The notes: generated from the letters alone by a model not told the origin. DNA of 64,000 nt from Davidsoniella eucalypti (GCA_004009845.1 RMBW01000086.1:62001-126000); one strand, 5' to 3'. Shown: positions 25,401-38,545, counted from the first letter of the stretch. A program made the numbers and translations.

Positions 25401-27421
25401 GCTAGAGAAACATAGTGGTAAACATGGACCCACTCGTCCCAAATAGGCAATCAATCTCGAAATGTGTTGTTGCCGTTTGGTGTTCGTCGTGCATATGCAA
25501 TATGCGTGTGTGTAGCAGTCAGATGGAAGGATCCCTGCATGGGGAAGTTTTATTTTACTAGCCACAGCCCAGCTAGCTTAATAGATCAAGAAGCTAAGTA
25601 TAGATATTATCAGGCATGGCTAGTGTCTTTTATTATGTACTTGAGTATGTATTATATCTGTAAATGTGAGAGGAAAGAACGATTTTGCCAAGCCTGGAAT
25701 CCCTTCTTTCACTCCTTCCCTCTTCTCTTCATCCTTCTCTAAGCCTAGAAGAATTAGAAAAAATAAAAGATAAAACCTATAGAAAAGTACCTTGGCTGTA
25801 GAAACAGAACAGCTAGCAAGTCTTGTCTCCTTTGTCCTGCCCCTCGAAATCCTCATGTCGTTGCTTTGCTGCGTTTTGAGTAGAAGTCGAGTGTACATTG
25901 TCTATCAGCGTTGCATCGTCATGTCCATAGACTGTGCGACTCAATGGGCACCAAGCATGTACAGTTATACATACTTGGTTGGAAGCTGCAGATAGATGCT
26001 TGACGGTAGGTTCTCCAGCCCTCGAAACAAACACGATGATAGAAGATCATCAAACTCTTGGGGATACTGGACCAATATGATACACGATAAAGATATGTCA
26101 TGGAGCAACCAGGCATTACACAGTACAGAAACCTGCAAGCTGGACCGTATCCAATCATGAACTCGTGATCCCTGCGTCTCTCAGTAACGGCGCTCTACTA
26201 TAGCATAGTATAGTATATAGTATACCGCATGTATAGTGCGTAGAGCAAACAGGCTTGGCGGCTTGTCAAGGCCATTTTGATATTGGCTTTTGAGAGTTAC
26301 ATGTGCATGCATTCCCTGACATTCCAAGTACATATGTAGCTTAAACGAGGTGCTGCTGGCCTTGTTTCTGTAGTCTTCTCTTCTTTTCTGTGGTAGCTTT
26401 GGGTTCGCTCGCACATGACCCAGTTTGCTGGAACTCGACTCTGTGCACACACATTCTGGCTGTGATGGTTCTGTGTTGGCTTCTCCGACATCACAGCGGC
26501 ACTTGGATTATCATGGCTTGTATTCTAGCTCTCGAAGCTGACGACACCCTCGCGCCAACGGAAGAAATTACAGAATAGTCATGTTTATTCCTTTCTTTAT
26601 TCTCCATGATATGTCCACAATGAATTATCGGGCCAAACCACCAAGCATGTAGCTAAGCTCAACCTGCTCCAAACCCTTAGTGCTTTTTTTCAAAACAACC
26701 AACAAAAAGGCCTTTTCCGCCTCTCTAGGCGTAGGAATGAAACCCTTGCAGTCAGCAGCCCAAAGTTCGATTCAACCCACGCCGCAGAGGAGCATCCATG
26801 CCAGAAATCTGGAGAACACTTTAAAGGCTCGCTTTGAGATTGTAAACTACTTCCGGTAAGTGATTAGCAGGGATATGAGTTGCGATGGTCATTGGCAGTT
26901 GGAGAAAGCTGCAAAGTCAGTTCTTAGCAAAGTCATGCCATGCAAACTAGAACGTCAACGGGCCCTTCCCTCTTCCTTGGTTTCCCAATTTCCATTCCTC
27001 ACAAACGACATACTATTGGACGGCTTTGGAACAACGACAAATGTTGGGCTGGCCAGCTCGGTATTCTAGGTGGCAATGATTCTGCCAATACACACCACAT
27101 ATATGTTATGTACACATGGCGTAATGACGTCCTGGCACGAACAGACATGAGAAGATGTAAGAAGAAAAAACATTTGTGGATGTGTCTCAGCTGGCTCTGC
27201 TGTGAGCTTGAATCTCACTGAAGCTTGAACAATATAGACGCAATGACTACGATGTATTCATTCTCAGCTCAGGCTTAGTTATGTCTGTACGCATATCTGT
27301 TTGTTGAGCATCTAAATCAATACTGAAAGCATAGGTTACAATCGCCAACCACGTTACGCCCCAAGCATTGCATCAGGGGTGCAAATTAATGGATTACTAT
27401 CATCAGGCCATCTTGATCTCG

Positions 27422-27456
27422 ACTACTACTACTACTACAACTACAACTACTACTAC
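27422..27456. repeat. CTA/CAA trinucleotide microsatellite
   Basis: A run of ACT/ACA triplets in intergenic DNA, seen directly. Confidence 0.9.
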
Positions 27457-27813
27457 ATGGTTGTATATTGTACATCCCATACATATAACTACATCTCTGC
27501 ACAGTACAAACGACAAACCGGGCTATACATGTCCGAAAAGTCCGGTTCTCTATAATTTACCTTTTTCTTGGTTGGCTTTTCCCCAGATTTCTCAGCTGTG
27601 CGTAACAAGTCATGACGAAATCCCTCCCTGCACGCTAACCTAAATTTATTATTATTTTTTCTTCTTTTTTTTTTCCCTTTTTTTCTTTCTTTTCTCTTAT
27701 GATGTGTACAAAGTATTAAAATTTGGATATTCCACATCAAGGCCCAACACATTATTTTTTTTCTTGTTCAGATGCTATTGGTCTCCTGGTTCCCTCTGAT
27801 TAAAGAACAGTAA

Positions 27814-27816
<3 letters not shown>

Positions 27817-27851
<35 letters not shown>
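27817..27851. repeat. 35-base poly(A) run
   Basis: An uninterrupted run of 35 A, the longest homopolymer in the window. It could be a slippage product or the tail of an old retroposed copy. The upstream flank (about 27.5-27.8 kb) is T-rich and shows no coding homology by eye. Confidence 0.9.
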
Positions 27852-27857
<6 letters not shown>

Positions 27858-29553
27858 TGCCGATCATACGCCAAGTGAGCTGTTCAAGCCACTGAAATCA
27901 TGTACAAAAGGCTGACGTCATATTGATTTATACAGAAGACCAATCAAGAACGAACTCGTGAATCTCCCAAGTTGAAGGCAAGAGGCCACGAGCGAATAAA
28001 TCTGCCAACATGAAGTATTACATATATCCGGCCGTTAATTTTCAGTCTTTGGCTTACATTGACATCAAGCTTGATCACGGGGCACTTTAAGCCACCTTGC
28101 CTTGTCAGCAGCGATTTAATAGAGACAACTTCGTACAAAGAAACAACTTTTCTTGGTTGTCCGACGAGGATATCATGGCATCGTGTGTGATAGATCTATA
28201 TCCTATCTGTAGCAAAAACTCAATTTACGTTGTATGATTTGTAGCCAAGGTTGCTTCTGCAAAGGTTCCATGTCTTTCTAGACCACCGCCTCAAGTCATG
28301 TTCTGAAGAGGTTGCACTGCTTCCTGCCTGAAAGACCCGCTACTCAAGATGGCTGTGTCCGTCTTGGTCTCAATAGTATGTATATGATTCGGTATTGCTT
28401 TTGTTGATGCTTTTTCATAGAGTCTGGCTCTGTCTGATAAGCGTGAGTTGACACTGGGTTGTATGGCATAGCACTGTCATGTATCTGTGTGTTGTGTGTT
28501 GAGTCATAGCATATCACATACATATATGCGTTGATACTATACTATAAGACATGGCCTTCAAGCTTTTATTTTATTTATTTTTCATTCTTTATTTGAGTAG
28601 ACACCATCCTAGTCATTGTAACCCTTGTACCGCGAAGACGATCAGGATCGAGAGGCGGGATTCAAGCCCTGTTCAAAATGGGGTGTCCATCAATACATGA
28701 CAGCACCTACAATAGCTGGGGAATGGAACCACAACGTAAAAGTCGCCTGTTTATGGCCCATCATGTACTACATTGACTTGAAGTCAGGGCAGACAGCAGA
28801 CCTAGAACATGGTCGGCAAGCCCTTCGGCATAGAGCACATGGGATTGTGGAATTACTTAGTATCCGAATCGAACACGAAGACTCGAGGGAAGAGTGGTCT
28901 GATTCGGCTAGTTGGAGGTCAGAAAAGAAACGAGAGATTTGAAGAAAATGTAGAGGCAAGGAAAAGAACAAAAGAAGATGTAGCGGCTTGGTAGGCGATT
29001 GGACTATTGGCCACATATCGACCCAAGAAGATCATCATATCCGGATTATATTGCAACGCTACCACAGCAATCCGTGATGGCAAACTGAGATGGCGAACGG
29101 AGATGGCGACGGGATAGGGTGGGCAGAGATAGGACCACGTGTGACAGGCTACATTCGGGCTTTCATAGCTCGTCCGTGTTATACAACGTTGGGCTATCCA
29201 AGATACAGATGTGGTCATAAGATACCACCAGACACGTAGATTCGAGTATCGTGCTGTCATTATAGAACCATCTATCACTGAGCAGAGGGCTTATAATTGA
29301 AGGTCTCGCTGTAGCTAGCATATGACTCTTCTTGGACTAACATGAACTGCTTTGCTTACCATGCGGGCTCTTCACAAAGATATCCACAGAGATAATATTG
29401 AAGAAGTACGACTAGATGATGTACATACATATGTATATGAAAATCCAAGACTATCAAAAAATGGCCTGATTTACCCCAGATTATCCTGTCATAGTCTGGA
29501 CGAATGGAACTCGGACCATGCAACTACCAAGACACAGCCTTTTTTTTGTCTAT

Positions 29554-29580
29554 CTTTTCTTTTCTTTTCTTTTCTTTTCT
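29554..29580. repeat. TTTTC pentanucleotide array
   Basis: About five CTTTT units in tandem, seen directly, with no nearby gene. Confidence 0.85.
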
Positions 29581-32504
29581 CGGACTAAAGAGTAAGCGCA
29601 GATTCAAAAAATCCGGAGTGCAGAATCTGGGGAGGGAAGGGATTGTCGCTGTCACTGATATTTTCATTGAAACTTGGTGTGCACTAAAATCTCGAGAAAA
29701 TGCGGAGAAAAACGAACGATTTCAACGGTGGAAAGAAAAAGAGGAAAGAAAAGACGAAGAGGCTTGTGGCAGGGGGTGTGATGTGATGTCAGTTCCTGGA
29801 AGTACACAAATCTGTATGATTGGCTTCGATCGTGCTCTAAGCAATGTACATATGTATATACAGCTCGACGTAGGTCACTGATACATGGCAATAGTGACAG
29901 TTTCAGCGGAGATATCGACATCTACATGACATCTCTGGCGATGGCACAGAGACGAGAGCCAAAAAGCACAGAATATCTATCTACCCGGGTCTATCCGAGG
30001 TTGGCATGGGAAGATCTCGTGAACATGGGCTCTTTTTCCAGCGGGCAACATCGGGAAGCACCCCATAGTGTCGGGCGGTTATTACCAAGTACGGCAGACG
30101 GGATGGTCACGAAATTACAGAGACATCGCAGTAATTTCCAGTTTTCAAGTGACAAAATCAAAGATGGAGGGCCGACCAGCCGAGGAAAACCAGAAAAGTC
30201 GACCTATCACAGTTGTCTTGAAAATCGAAGCTATTTACGCTCCGAGTTTTATTGGAAATTTCTGCTATAGCTCGGCTACTTTCCTTTTCGATGTCACAAG
30301 AACCCTCCCTTTTCCCAAAGAAGAAACGAAACCAATGAACACAAAACCCAATAGAAAAACAAAGTGGCACAGAATGGTTTGGCTAGAAGAAGAAGAGAAT
30401 AGAAAAACAAGGTTGAAATCTGGGGTTGCGTGCTAGGGAAAACGTAAGAAAAACGAGACTAGGAGATGACAGGAAATAAAAAGAAGACGCTTTTGCGATG
30501 GTACAGACAAAGAATAAGAACCATTGGTTACTTTAAGTGAAAGGGTTAGGACGCACTAGGGTTAACGCCACCTTTTTTTCGAGTGTCAACTTGGGCATTT
30601 TCTACAGCCTTCATGACTCGTTTTAATATTTGCCAAGCCGACCATGCGGAATCAAAGACGAGAAACGAAAAAGAAAAAAAAAAGTAGTGAGAAATACTTT
30701 CTTTTTTACAGCTGCTGCCAGCCGAGCTCAACTTGGTTTGGGGCTATCATGTATAAGTCTATGCAATTCTGCCACCCAAAAGATAACAATGATAGCCTGG
30801 AAGCCACCCAAAGCGACGATTCTCTGGCCAATCCAGTGACGAGCAAGAATGTCGACTTCGATTTCAGGCGCCGGTTTAGTGAACAACTAGCGGCAACGAA
30901 GATAATATGCACTATTTTATTTTTATTTACCTTGCCGTTCTTGGAGCTATTTTCTTTCTGCCCCCGGATTTTGAAGTTTCTGCCCCCAGGTTTTCCTGAT
31001 ATTTTGGATTCTTTTTTATTTATTTATTTCTGTTTTTAATTAAACTCTTGGTTCACATACTTTGGGCTATCGTCTTTTTTCGAATTAGCTCACGGGACCA
31101 AATGGACTAGGCTGCTTTTGATTTCAACCAAAAAACGAGAGAGAGATGTCTTCTCTCTAACAAAAACAATGATTTGATATTTGTAAATCACATGTCGTGT
31201 TGTCTATGCTCTAAGCAGTTTCTATTGTCGTGGCAAACCCGCCAAAGACGGAAAGTTTCGCGTCATTATCTTGTATCTTGACCACGAACCGATGGCATAA
31301 TTGTCTGTACAAAGAGAAAGAGCCTTCCCCGCAAAATACAGGCAGACTATCAAAGTTGTATTAGTACAGATATCTGTGCTGCTAGCAAGTGTGACACGTA
31401 CTCAGTACTTGAGAAGCTAGTCTCCAAGCATACCCTTTAGGGCCCTTTCATCATATGATACAGCACTGTACTCAAAGATGTGTGCTGTATACCAGAGAGG
31501 TCACAGTACCTCGTATGCTTTCTTCAGGCCACCGGTCCAGACCATCTTGCTGGCCTTCAGTTGGTAGAACATCTTCTTCCCAGAGATCGTTACCATGAAG
31601 CCGGGTGACTTGACTGAACGCGTCTTGGCACATCAACTAACAAGATACAGGTACATCGGACCAGTGTAATAAGACAAAACAAAAAGGGAAAACATAGTGA
31701 AGAACTTCTTGACGCCCCACAGATGAACCCTCCTCCTCCCCCCCAGACTTTTGTCGTAACGAAGCTTGGAACTTCCTTGTTCGCAGAAATAAAATAGAAA
31801 TAAAAACCAATAAAAAATGCTCGAATTAAACGAAAAAGCCCACCACTTCGAGCCCCAAAAAAAAGATAGAGATAAAAGGCCGCTGTATTTTATATTTTAT
31901 AATTCAACTGTAGGCACATGTTCTTGTTTTCTTGTTAGCTAGCCTGCCTCGATGTTCGTCTGTTCCTTTATAAGTATCGCAACTTCCCCAGATATAGCAT
32001 CGTTGCTCGTGCTTTGCCCGTCTTGCCTTGATTGTGTTTTGTTTCTGACTTGCAGTGGCTTTGCCGTTGTTTATTTACTATTATCAGTCTTCTTATTCTT
32101 CTTTTACATCCAGCCTTTCTCTGAACCAAGCGTGACTGGCTTCTATTTGTACCACCTCACTTGAATACTATAATCTCCATCTTCTTCTGCTACAAAGGAC
32201 TAGATCACTCTAGAGCACCGCGAACACCTCGTTTTGTAGTTACTATCCCATTGCGTGCTACTACTGCTATCTATACACACATATACTGCGTCTCCCAAGC
32301 AGCCCAACTTCTCTCCCTTGGCCGCCCTCGTGTCACCGCCACAGCCTTCTTCTATAGCTCCTTGTTTTCCCCTACGCGTCGTACCTGGTCTTCTCTTTCT
32401 CCTCTGACGGCGGGCTTTGAGAGTTCTGTCCAAGGCTCAAGCACACTACAAAACATCCGCTCCCCATCGCCAGTATATTCCCAGGCATCTACAAGAAACT
32501 GACA

Positions 32505-35500
32505 ATGCCTGGAATCGTGCCCATGAAGATGATCCAGGTGGGCAAAGGCTCGCAGAGTCGCATCGCCCAAGCCTGCGATCGCTGCCGGTCCAAGAAGATC
32601 CGCTGTGACGGCATCCGCCCAACATGTACCAACTGTGAAAGCGTTGGCTTCACCTGCAAAACCAGCGACAAGCTAAGTCGCCGCGCCTTTCCGCGAGGCT
32701 ACACAGAGTCCCTGGAGGAGCGCATCAGAGTGCTAGAAACGGAGCTCCGGGAGGCAAAGGAGGTTCTCGACGACAGGGAACAGAAGCTAGACTATCTCTC
32801 CAACTCTAGATCTCCCTGCAGTCGTCCAGCGCCACCTGCGTCTCCCGCAGCCGCTTCTTCGTCTTCGAGCCGCGGTGTTGACCATGGTGCCTCGCCACAA
32901 GCCACTAGCGCTTCTTCGACTGCCGCAAGTAGTAATAGCCAGGCGTCTCCGTCTTCGGGCGCTTCAAGTCCGGACGAAGGCCAAAAGTTTAGGACGTATG
33001 CGCCTGCTTTGAATCTGGGCGCGGGAAACTCTGATCTGTTCTTCATGGGCGACTCGAGTGGAAAGCGGTTCATTGGTGAGTTTTTTTTCTTTTGCGTCAG
33101 CCCATGAGTGTCTCTCTCTCTCTCTCTATAAACACAAGCCAGACAGCTAACTTCTTCCGTGTCTCGTCTAGAGCTCTTCAAGCGTGCTGTACAGAAAAAG
33201 GCAAAGCACTGCCCGCCGTTCAACCCAGAAGCGTTCCTGCATATCCACGGATGCCCGCCTTTAGTTTCAGAAGCCACCGGATCACCGTCGTCACCGTCGT
33301 CGCTAGATCCAAATTCCGGGCTACACAACAACTTCCATAGCCCCTCTAGTTCTTCTGTCGTGCCGCCGCGGATCTTTACGGATCGCTGCGTCAACGTGTT
33401 CTTCCAGGAATGGGCGCCTCTGTTCCCCGTCTTGCACAAGCCTGCTTTCCTGGTGACGTACGACGAGTTCGTGACAGACTCGCTGAAGATCAAGGTTGAC
33501 CACAAGATTGCCCAGCTATATTTAGTCTTTGGCATTGCGGCGCTGTCGAGTGACCAGCCAGATATCGAGCAGATCGCGTCGTGTGAGCGTCAGTGGCAAC
33601 TGGCACTGGCACCCATCATCCAAAATGTCACCATCACCTCGCTGCAGTGCGTTATTCTAGCAATGATGTTCTGTGCTATCCGCGGGGACCATGGCATGCT
33701 CCAATATTACCGGGCTATTGCAGTTGGCATGGCCATCAGACTCGGTCTGCACCATAAGCAGAAGCACTTCTCGTTTGGTCCGTTGACCATGGAAATCCGC
33801 AAGAAGGTCTTCTGGACGTTGTATACTCTCGATTGGTAAGTAGAGCCCTCCCCTCTTGTATACGATCTCGCAGATGGCACAGCTAACAAGCGACAGCTTC
33901 TCTGCTGCTCTTATGGGTGTCCCACGGCTGATATCAGACTCCTGGGTCAAGACTGAGTACCCCATGGACTGCGATGATGAGTACATTACCGAAACCGGCA
34001 TCCAGCCAACACTGCCTGGAGAGGCGACTCGGATTTGCAATGCCTTGGCTCTATTCCATGCGAGTCGCATCATGGCCTCTGTCCTCGACACTGTCTATGC
34101 GCCCTGTGGCGTTGAGTTGTCTATCCAGACCATGAAAGACTTCGATCACGAGCTGTCTTTATGGGAAGAATCTCTGCCGCAGCACTTGAAGCTTGCCTTT
34201 GAGTGTGACAAGCCGTCTACAAATGTCACTGGCAGTCGCTCGCCTATTCTGGTAAGCAATTCCATTACGAGCCTGACTGGACTAGCTGGTACTCTATACT
34301 AACAAAGAAACTAGGCGCTGGTGTCAAATTACATCCGAGTCCTGATCCACCGGCCCATCGTCGAGTCCAAGAACGCATCTCACGGTGCTTCCAGTCTGTT
34401 GGCCATTGGCCGGGCCAGCAAACGCATGACACAAATCATCGAGCTACTGGAAGAGCGCCGCATGTCTTTCTCCCTCTGCCTCAACAAGGCCGATGTCCTC
34501 GCTCTCAGCGGCATGACTCTTCTCCTCGAAGGCATCCGCCTCGGCTCTTTAGGATCAACGTCTCTACAGAACAACGTGCCCCTGATCAACTTTGTCGTCA
34601 AGGCTCTTTTCCGCCTCAAGGATGGCGGCTGCATGGACTTCAAGCAGGCTGCAGCGGCCTTTGTGCGTCTGGAAGATAGTGCCGTCATGCGTCTGCGTGA
34701 CGAGCCACGTGATCTGACACCACACCGTCCTCGGTCTGAGAATGGCTGTACGACATCGACTGCCAAGTCTCCGTGCAACGATTCTACGGCGCGGCGGAGC
34801 GTCGATGCTGTGCGCTTCAGCGCATCCATCACGACTTCAGAGCCCGATCTGGTTAGCCAGGCTGAGCGGAACCGTCGCATGACAATGCCGACTCTCAAGG
34901 GACGGCCTATGTTGCCGACTTTCAGCCACAACAGCATCATTCCACGTGACGCCGACAACACGGGGTTCCATCTGTTCTTCTCGGATGCTTCTTCTTCTGG
35001 CAAGCACATGCCGAAGCGGAATCAGCAAGCACAGGCCACTGTTCCGCAGATGGCAACTTCATCATCTGCTGGAAACAACAGCAATAGTAACAACAATCAG
35101 TTCCACGAACAGCCAGGCGTTACTGAAGAGACTTTGAATGCCTTGATTCAGAACAACGCAGTTGCTGATGGCACCAATGGCGTCTTTGATCTGATTTACG
35201 GCAACACCTTCAACATGGATCCCACCGAGCCAGAATCGCCGTTGGGCAACACGTTGCCTAAATGGGGCTATGATAACACTCACGTGCCAATAACTGGTGG
35301 CGGTCCGCCATCACTTGCCATCAGTGATACCTCGACCCTGGCAGTTGATGAACAGCAGTCTGGCTCGGAGACGAACAAATCCCATGGCAATCAGGTGTCT
35401 ACACCAAACTTTGATGCGTCTATGATTGGTCAGCATCTGGAAGACTTTGGTGCGCCGTATCTTAGAAATAGCATGATGAACCCGTTCTGTGATGGGCTCA

Positions 35501-35505
35501 TGTGA
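32505..35505 (+). CDS. facB: Zn2Cys6 regulator of acetate use/gluconeogenesis (FacB/Cat8)
   Basis: Four exons, 32505-33075, 33172-33835, 33897-34251 and 34315-35505, encode 926 residues. The binuclear cluster has cysteines at 24, 27, 34, 41, 44 and 51 with Cat8/FacB spacing. It is followed by the diagnostic linker KTSDKLSRRAFPRGYTESLE and a coiled-coil dimerisation helix (about 69-100). A Ser/Pro-rich segment separates this from the Fungal_trans middle domain spanning exons 2-4 (CAIRGDHGMLQYYRAIAVG, MAIRLGLHHK). The C-terminal 250 residues are Ser/Asn/Gln-rich with acidic patches, as expected for activation. FacB/Cat8 binds promoters of acetate, glyoxylate-cycle and gluconeogenic genes when glucose is absent. 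The start is fixed by the family's MPGI.PMK N-terminus. The upstream 10 kb lacks genes, so regulatory input may be extensive. Confidence 0.93.
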
Positions 35506-37059
35506 TTCATTTCTCGTTCTTCTACGTCTTGTTTTTTTTCATTGATTGATTCGTCTTCTTACTTTTCTTACATGATCTTTCTCACTACACTATCACATTT
35601 ACCTTATATCCCCCCCCCCGTTTGTTTCTTTTTGGGGCGTTTTTCTTTCCATGGTTCGGTTTATAGGAGCCAATTCTCATATCTGTTGAGATTCCGCATC
35701 CGGTTGATGATATCAAGGTTTTGTTCAGTTACAGGCTTTTGTTTTTTTTGCTTTGGGTTCCAAGGTTTCTTTTGTTGGTTTTTACTATCTTATGGCTTCA
35801 CTGCCAACCGTTTTTATATTATGCTTCATGCTTTTAAGTATTGTTTATTACACGGAAAAGGAAAAAAAATAATAGCGGATTTCACAGTCACAATATATGT
35901 TTTATGTTTTTCATTCTTTGCTGTATATCAAATCGTTATGGTTGATATGAATTTTAATTTTGTGATTACTTAGGGTTACATGTGTAAGCTGTGGGTTAAT
36001 ACCATTTCCAGATTGAGACTATGGCATGACATATTCGACAAGTCACTCAGTTTTCTACTCGGTAATGTAGTTTATGTGATAAACATACTTTACAGAAAGC
36101 TTAGTGTTGTGTCGGAACTAAGTTTATGATACAACCAGTGTCGACATGTCTGTCATGATGATGATGGTGATGATTTTATTTATAGTCTAGAGATTTATCT
36201 AAGAGCTCCTTTTCGAACTAGTAGGTCATCTCATCTCCTTTTATTCATGTACAAAAGACCAAGAAGAAAAACTTGAACAAGGGAATCTAAGAGAGAAAAA
36301 AACCGTGCCATCAGACTTCCTTTTCAGACACTCACGAACAAACCGTCACACTGACCGATGAAGCTAAAACGACCCGCTTATGGCTAGTATCCCTGAAAGA
36401 TGATTATGAAAGAAATAGCAAGTGAAGGAAAGAAAAAAAAGAAGCTAACAGATCTAGCGAGCAATCAACATAGATACATATCTGTGTACTTTGTGTTCTT
36501 CAACTCAACTGTCTCGTTCCCTACAGTGTCTGTGAATATCGGATACCACAACAGGTAACACTAGAGCTGATATGCCATAGCCAGTAAGTAAGACGATAGT
36601 CGTTTCGAATATCATTGCTGTTGAGGTACTGCCAAAAAGTGCTAAAGCTGATAGTGAACTGTCATCCTTTTTTTAAGCCGCAGGATTGATGGGTGTCTCG
36701 GACAAAAAGAAGACAAGAACAGAGTAAACAAGGGCGGCTGACTAATAAATTTGACTGATAGCCAAAACTCACCCGGGCATCCAACAATACATTGAAGTCT
36801 ACCCATAATTCTTGTTAGTCAGCAAGCGCCAAAAGGGCAGGTTTTTAAAAAAATAAATAGGTATAGATATATATATATATATATTTGTGAGGAAACACCA
36901 AGGGACACAGAAACAAGCGTCAATCCTTTATCACGTACAAAGCCGCCAGAAGCTGTTTTGAATTTGAATTTGTTTTTATTAACGAGCACGGGGGGCAGCT
37001 CTCATCCATCACCTTAAGGGGTGTCTATCTACTCACTACTTGTGTACCTAGCTTCTAAA
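35506..37059. other. AT-rich intergenic stretch and first copy of a 55-63 bp repeat
   Basis: T-rich sequence after the facB stop is probably its 3' UTR. Beyond about 36.0 kb the DNA is AT-rich with a short AT microsatellite (36867-36884). Repeat copy A1 lies at 36157-36219. No gene was seen. Confidence 0.55.
36157..36219 (+). repeat. Direct repeat A, copy 1
   Basis: Begins with a GATGATGATGG block and contains TTTTATTTATAGTCTAGAGA and a CTTTTCGA.ACT end. Matches 37975-38029 closely apart from a 6-base TGATGA insertion and a few substitutions. The two copies flank the LINE-like relic. Confidence 0.8.
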
Positions 37060-37620
37060 AACACTGAATAGGCTGGTCAAGCCATCCTTATTGGGCTTCG
37101 GGATGACTATGACTTCCGCTTTTCGAAAGGTTTCTGGATGGTTGGCTGAGGGCCAGACATGAGTTTGTGAGATTAACTAGCCATGTCTTCCACGTGGGCT
37201 TGTCCCACACATTGCTTGAGAATGGACGCAGTCAACTGGCCATGTCCGGGTGGACCGGCGCTTGGCACACCACTTAGCCTTGTGGCAGAACTAGGACATG
37301 TGAAAGCCTCTTCCACACCGGTGGCTGACTGGCTGTGGGTGAATTCGTCTTGAGAACGAACTCTGGCCAATCTGGAACTTGTTTAACTTATTTGCAGAAG
37401 AAGAAGGCCATTTGCAGACCCAAGTTCTTGTGGTGCCACTCCAGTGTCCTATGCCCGTGGAAGCATGGCAACATCTTTCCGCAATGTGTACCACTCGGTA
37501 CTCAAGTCGATCAGCTGTTTCCTGGAAGGAGACTTGGAACTTATTCTCAATTAGAGCCTTGTGGGACCGGAGGCAGTCATCTGCCTCGGCCGACTTAGTG
37601 TGCCGTCGCAACGCAGTCCT
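37060..37620 (-). mobile_element. Relic of a LINE-type (Tad1/I-like) reverse transcriptase
   Basis: On the minus strand, a segment reading GPPGHGQLTASILKQ, then HVEDMAS, a stop, and then HPETFRKAEVIVIPKPNKDG (about 37090-37260) matches the order of conserved blocks at the start of non-LTR retrotransposon reverse transcriptases. Those blocks are the 'PG.DG....LLK' region, a helix, and then 'FR.AEV..IPKP.K.D'. The following block ('RPI.LL...GK') is missing, and the frame is broken by stops, so this is a dead 5'-side fragment of the RT domain. Sequence further upstream on the same strand (to about 37620) may be the preceding linker but has no clear match. The assignment rests on remembered block order, not a search. 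Confidence 0.6.
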
Positions 37621-37974
37621 TTCCAGCTTATCTGGGAGGGGGTCGCTAATCTTGGGACCGGCGGAGGGAGGTTTGGAGACCGGAGGACCTGCCTCGGGGT
37701 TCAGCTTGGCTAGGAGGGCAGGAGCAGGCTAGGCTGCTCGTTTAGGTTTACTGCCCTGCGACCCGGGGGGCTAGGTGTCCTTTGCGGACATGCTCGCGCA
37801 TTGCGGCGAGGAGAGGTCTGACGAGCGCGTAGACCTTTACAGCGGTCGTCGCGTCTTCCTCCCTCCCGATCGGGGCCTCTGGCGCCTTGCCTTTTATTGC
37901 AAGCTCCAGGGGGAAGGTGTTATTTATGGCGTTGATCCGAATGTTTCTATCAAAATCGTGTAAAGAGATACGGC
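37621..37974. other. GC-rich segment of unknown origin
   Basis: Base composition here is markedly richer in G and C than the AT-rich DNA on either side, with CpG-containing words throughout. A minus-strand frame near 37800-37960 is open for about 60 codons but matches nothing I know. It may be more of the retroelement or a separate insertion. It ends abruptly at the AT-rich repeat copy A2. Confidence 0.5.
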
Positions 37975-38029
37975 GATGATGATGGTTTTATTTATAGTCT
38001 AGAGATTATCCAAGAGTTCCTTTTCGACT
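37975..38029 (+). repeat. Direct repeat A, copy 2
   Basis: Second copy of the repeat at 36157-36219, same orientation, 55 bases, lying immediately before repeat B copy 1. Confidence 0.8.
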
Positions 38030-38030
38030 C

Positions 38031-38255
38031 CAATTTTCTATGTTCCTAGTATCCGGGACTGCTCAGACTGCTCTGGCATCCATCCCTTTTACAATAGCAA
38101 CACCTACGTCTCCTTTTAAAGCAAAAAGAAAAAGAAAAAAAACCCCCAATATAAATAATAAAAAACAAAGAAAAAATAAGAAAAAGAGATTTCCATGATC
38201 CCCAACCCTCTGCAGTGACTATGCCTTTTTTGCTAGTGTTCTTCTACCGTTCATT
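38031..38255 (+). repeat. Direct repeat B, copy 1 (left flank of accessory block)
   Basis: The first 96 bases, starting CAATTTTCTATGTTCCTAG, differ from 45058 onward at only about three positions. The following 130 bases (A-rich, then a CTGCAGTG and GTGTTCTTCTACC block) match with small indels. Same orientation as copy 2, 7 kb apart. No target-site duplication or terminal TG/CA was established. No coding function is evident. Confidence 0.88.
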
Positions 38256-38545
38256 GGGCATATGGAATCACCAGATACGGCGTGTTTTTTTTCCGTCCCA
38301 AGCAAATGAGAATAAGCATATCAAACTTAGCTTTGTAGGCTAGCTCATTAGAGAAAAATGTTGAACTAGTGTATAGAAGATTACATTAGAAGTGAGCATT
38401 AGCAAACAAGAACTATGTATGATATTAGAAGAGCTACCAACTACCAAACAACTAAAGATGTGATATATTGAATTTACACAAGAGCTCGTTCAAGACACAA
38501 TCGCTTCGAGTTCTGTTCTACTTCAGCATCAATCAATGGCCTCTT

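Larger units (their letters stand above)
22463..32504. other. 10-kb gene desert upstream of the Cat8/FacB gene
   Basis: No recognisable coding exon was found on either strand. Contents seen are a CTA/CAA microsatellite at 27422-27456, a 35-base poly(A) run at 27817-27851, a TTTTC array near 29554-29580, and long A- and T-rich tracts between 30.2 and 32.1 kb. The last 300-500 bases are C/T-rich with many CTC/TCT runs and probably form the regulator's 5' leader. ORFs of up to 131 codons here (for example 24941-25273, 28625-28942 and 30644-31039) show no family motif, and I do not call them genes. Confidence 0.55.

Noticed and set aside
26745..26790. AAAGTTCGATTCAACCC, B-box-like sequence
   Set aside because: No matching acceptor stem or A-box within 100 bases; chance match.
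32792..33535. 247-codon open frame on the minus strand across facB exons 1-2
   Set aside because: It lies antisense to well-supported zinc-cluster regulator exons and an intron, has no known motif, and its openness follows from the biased codon use of the sense gene.
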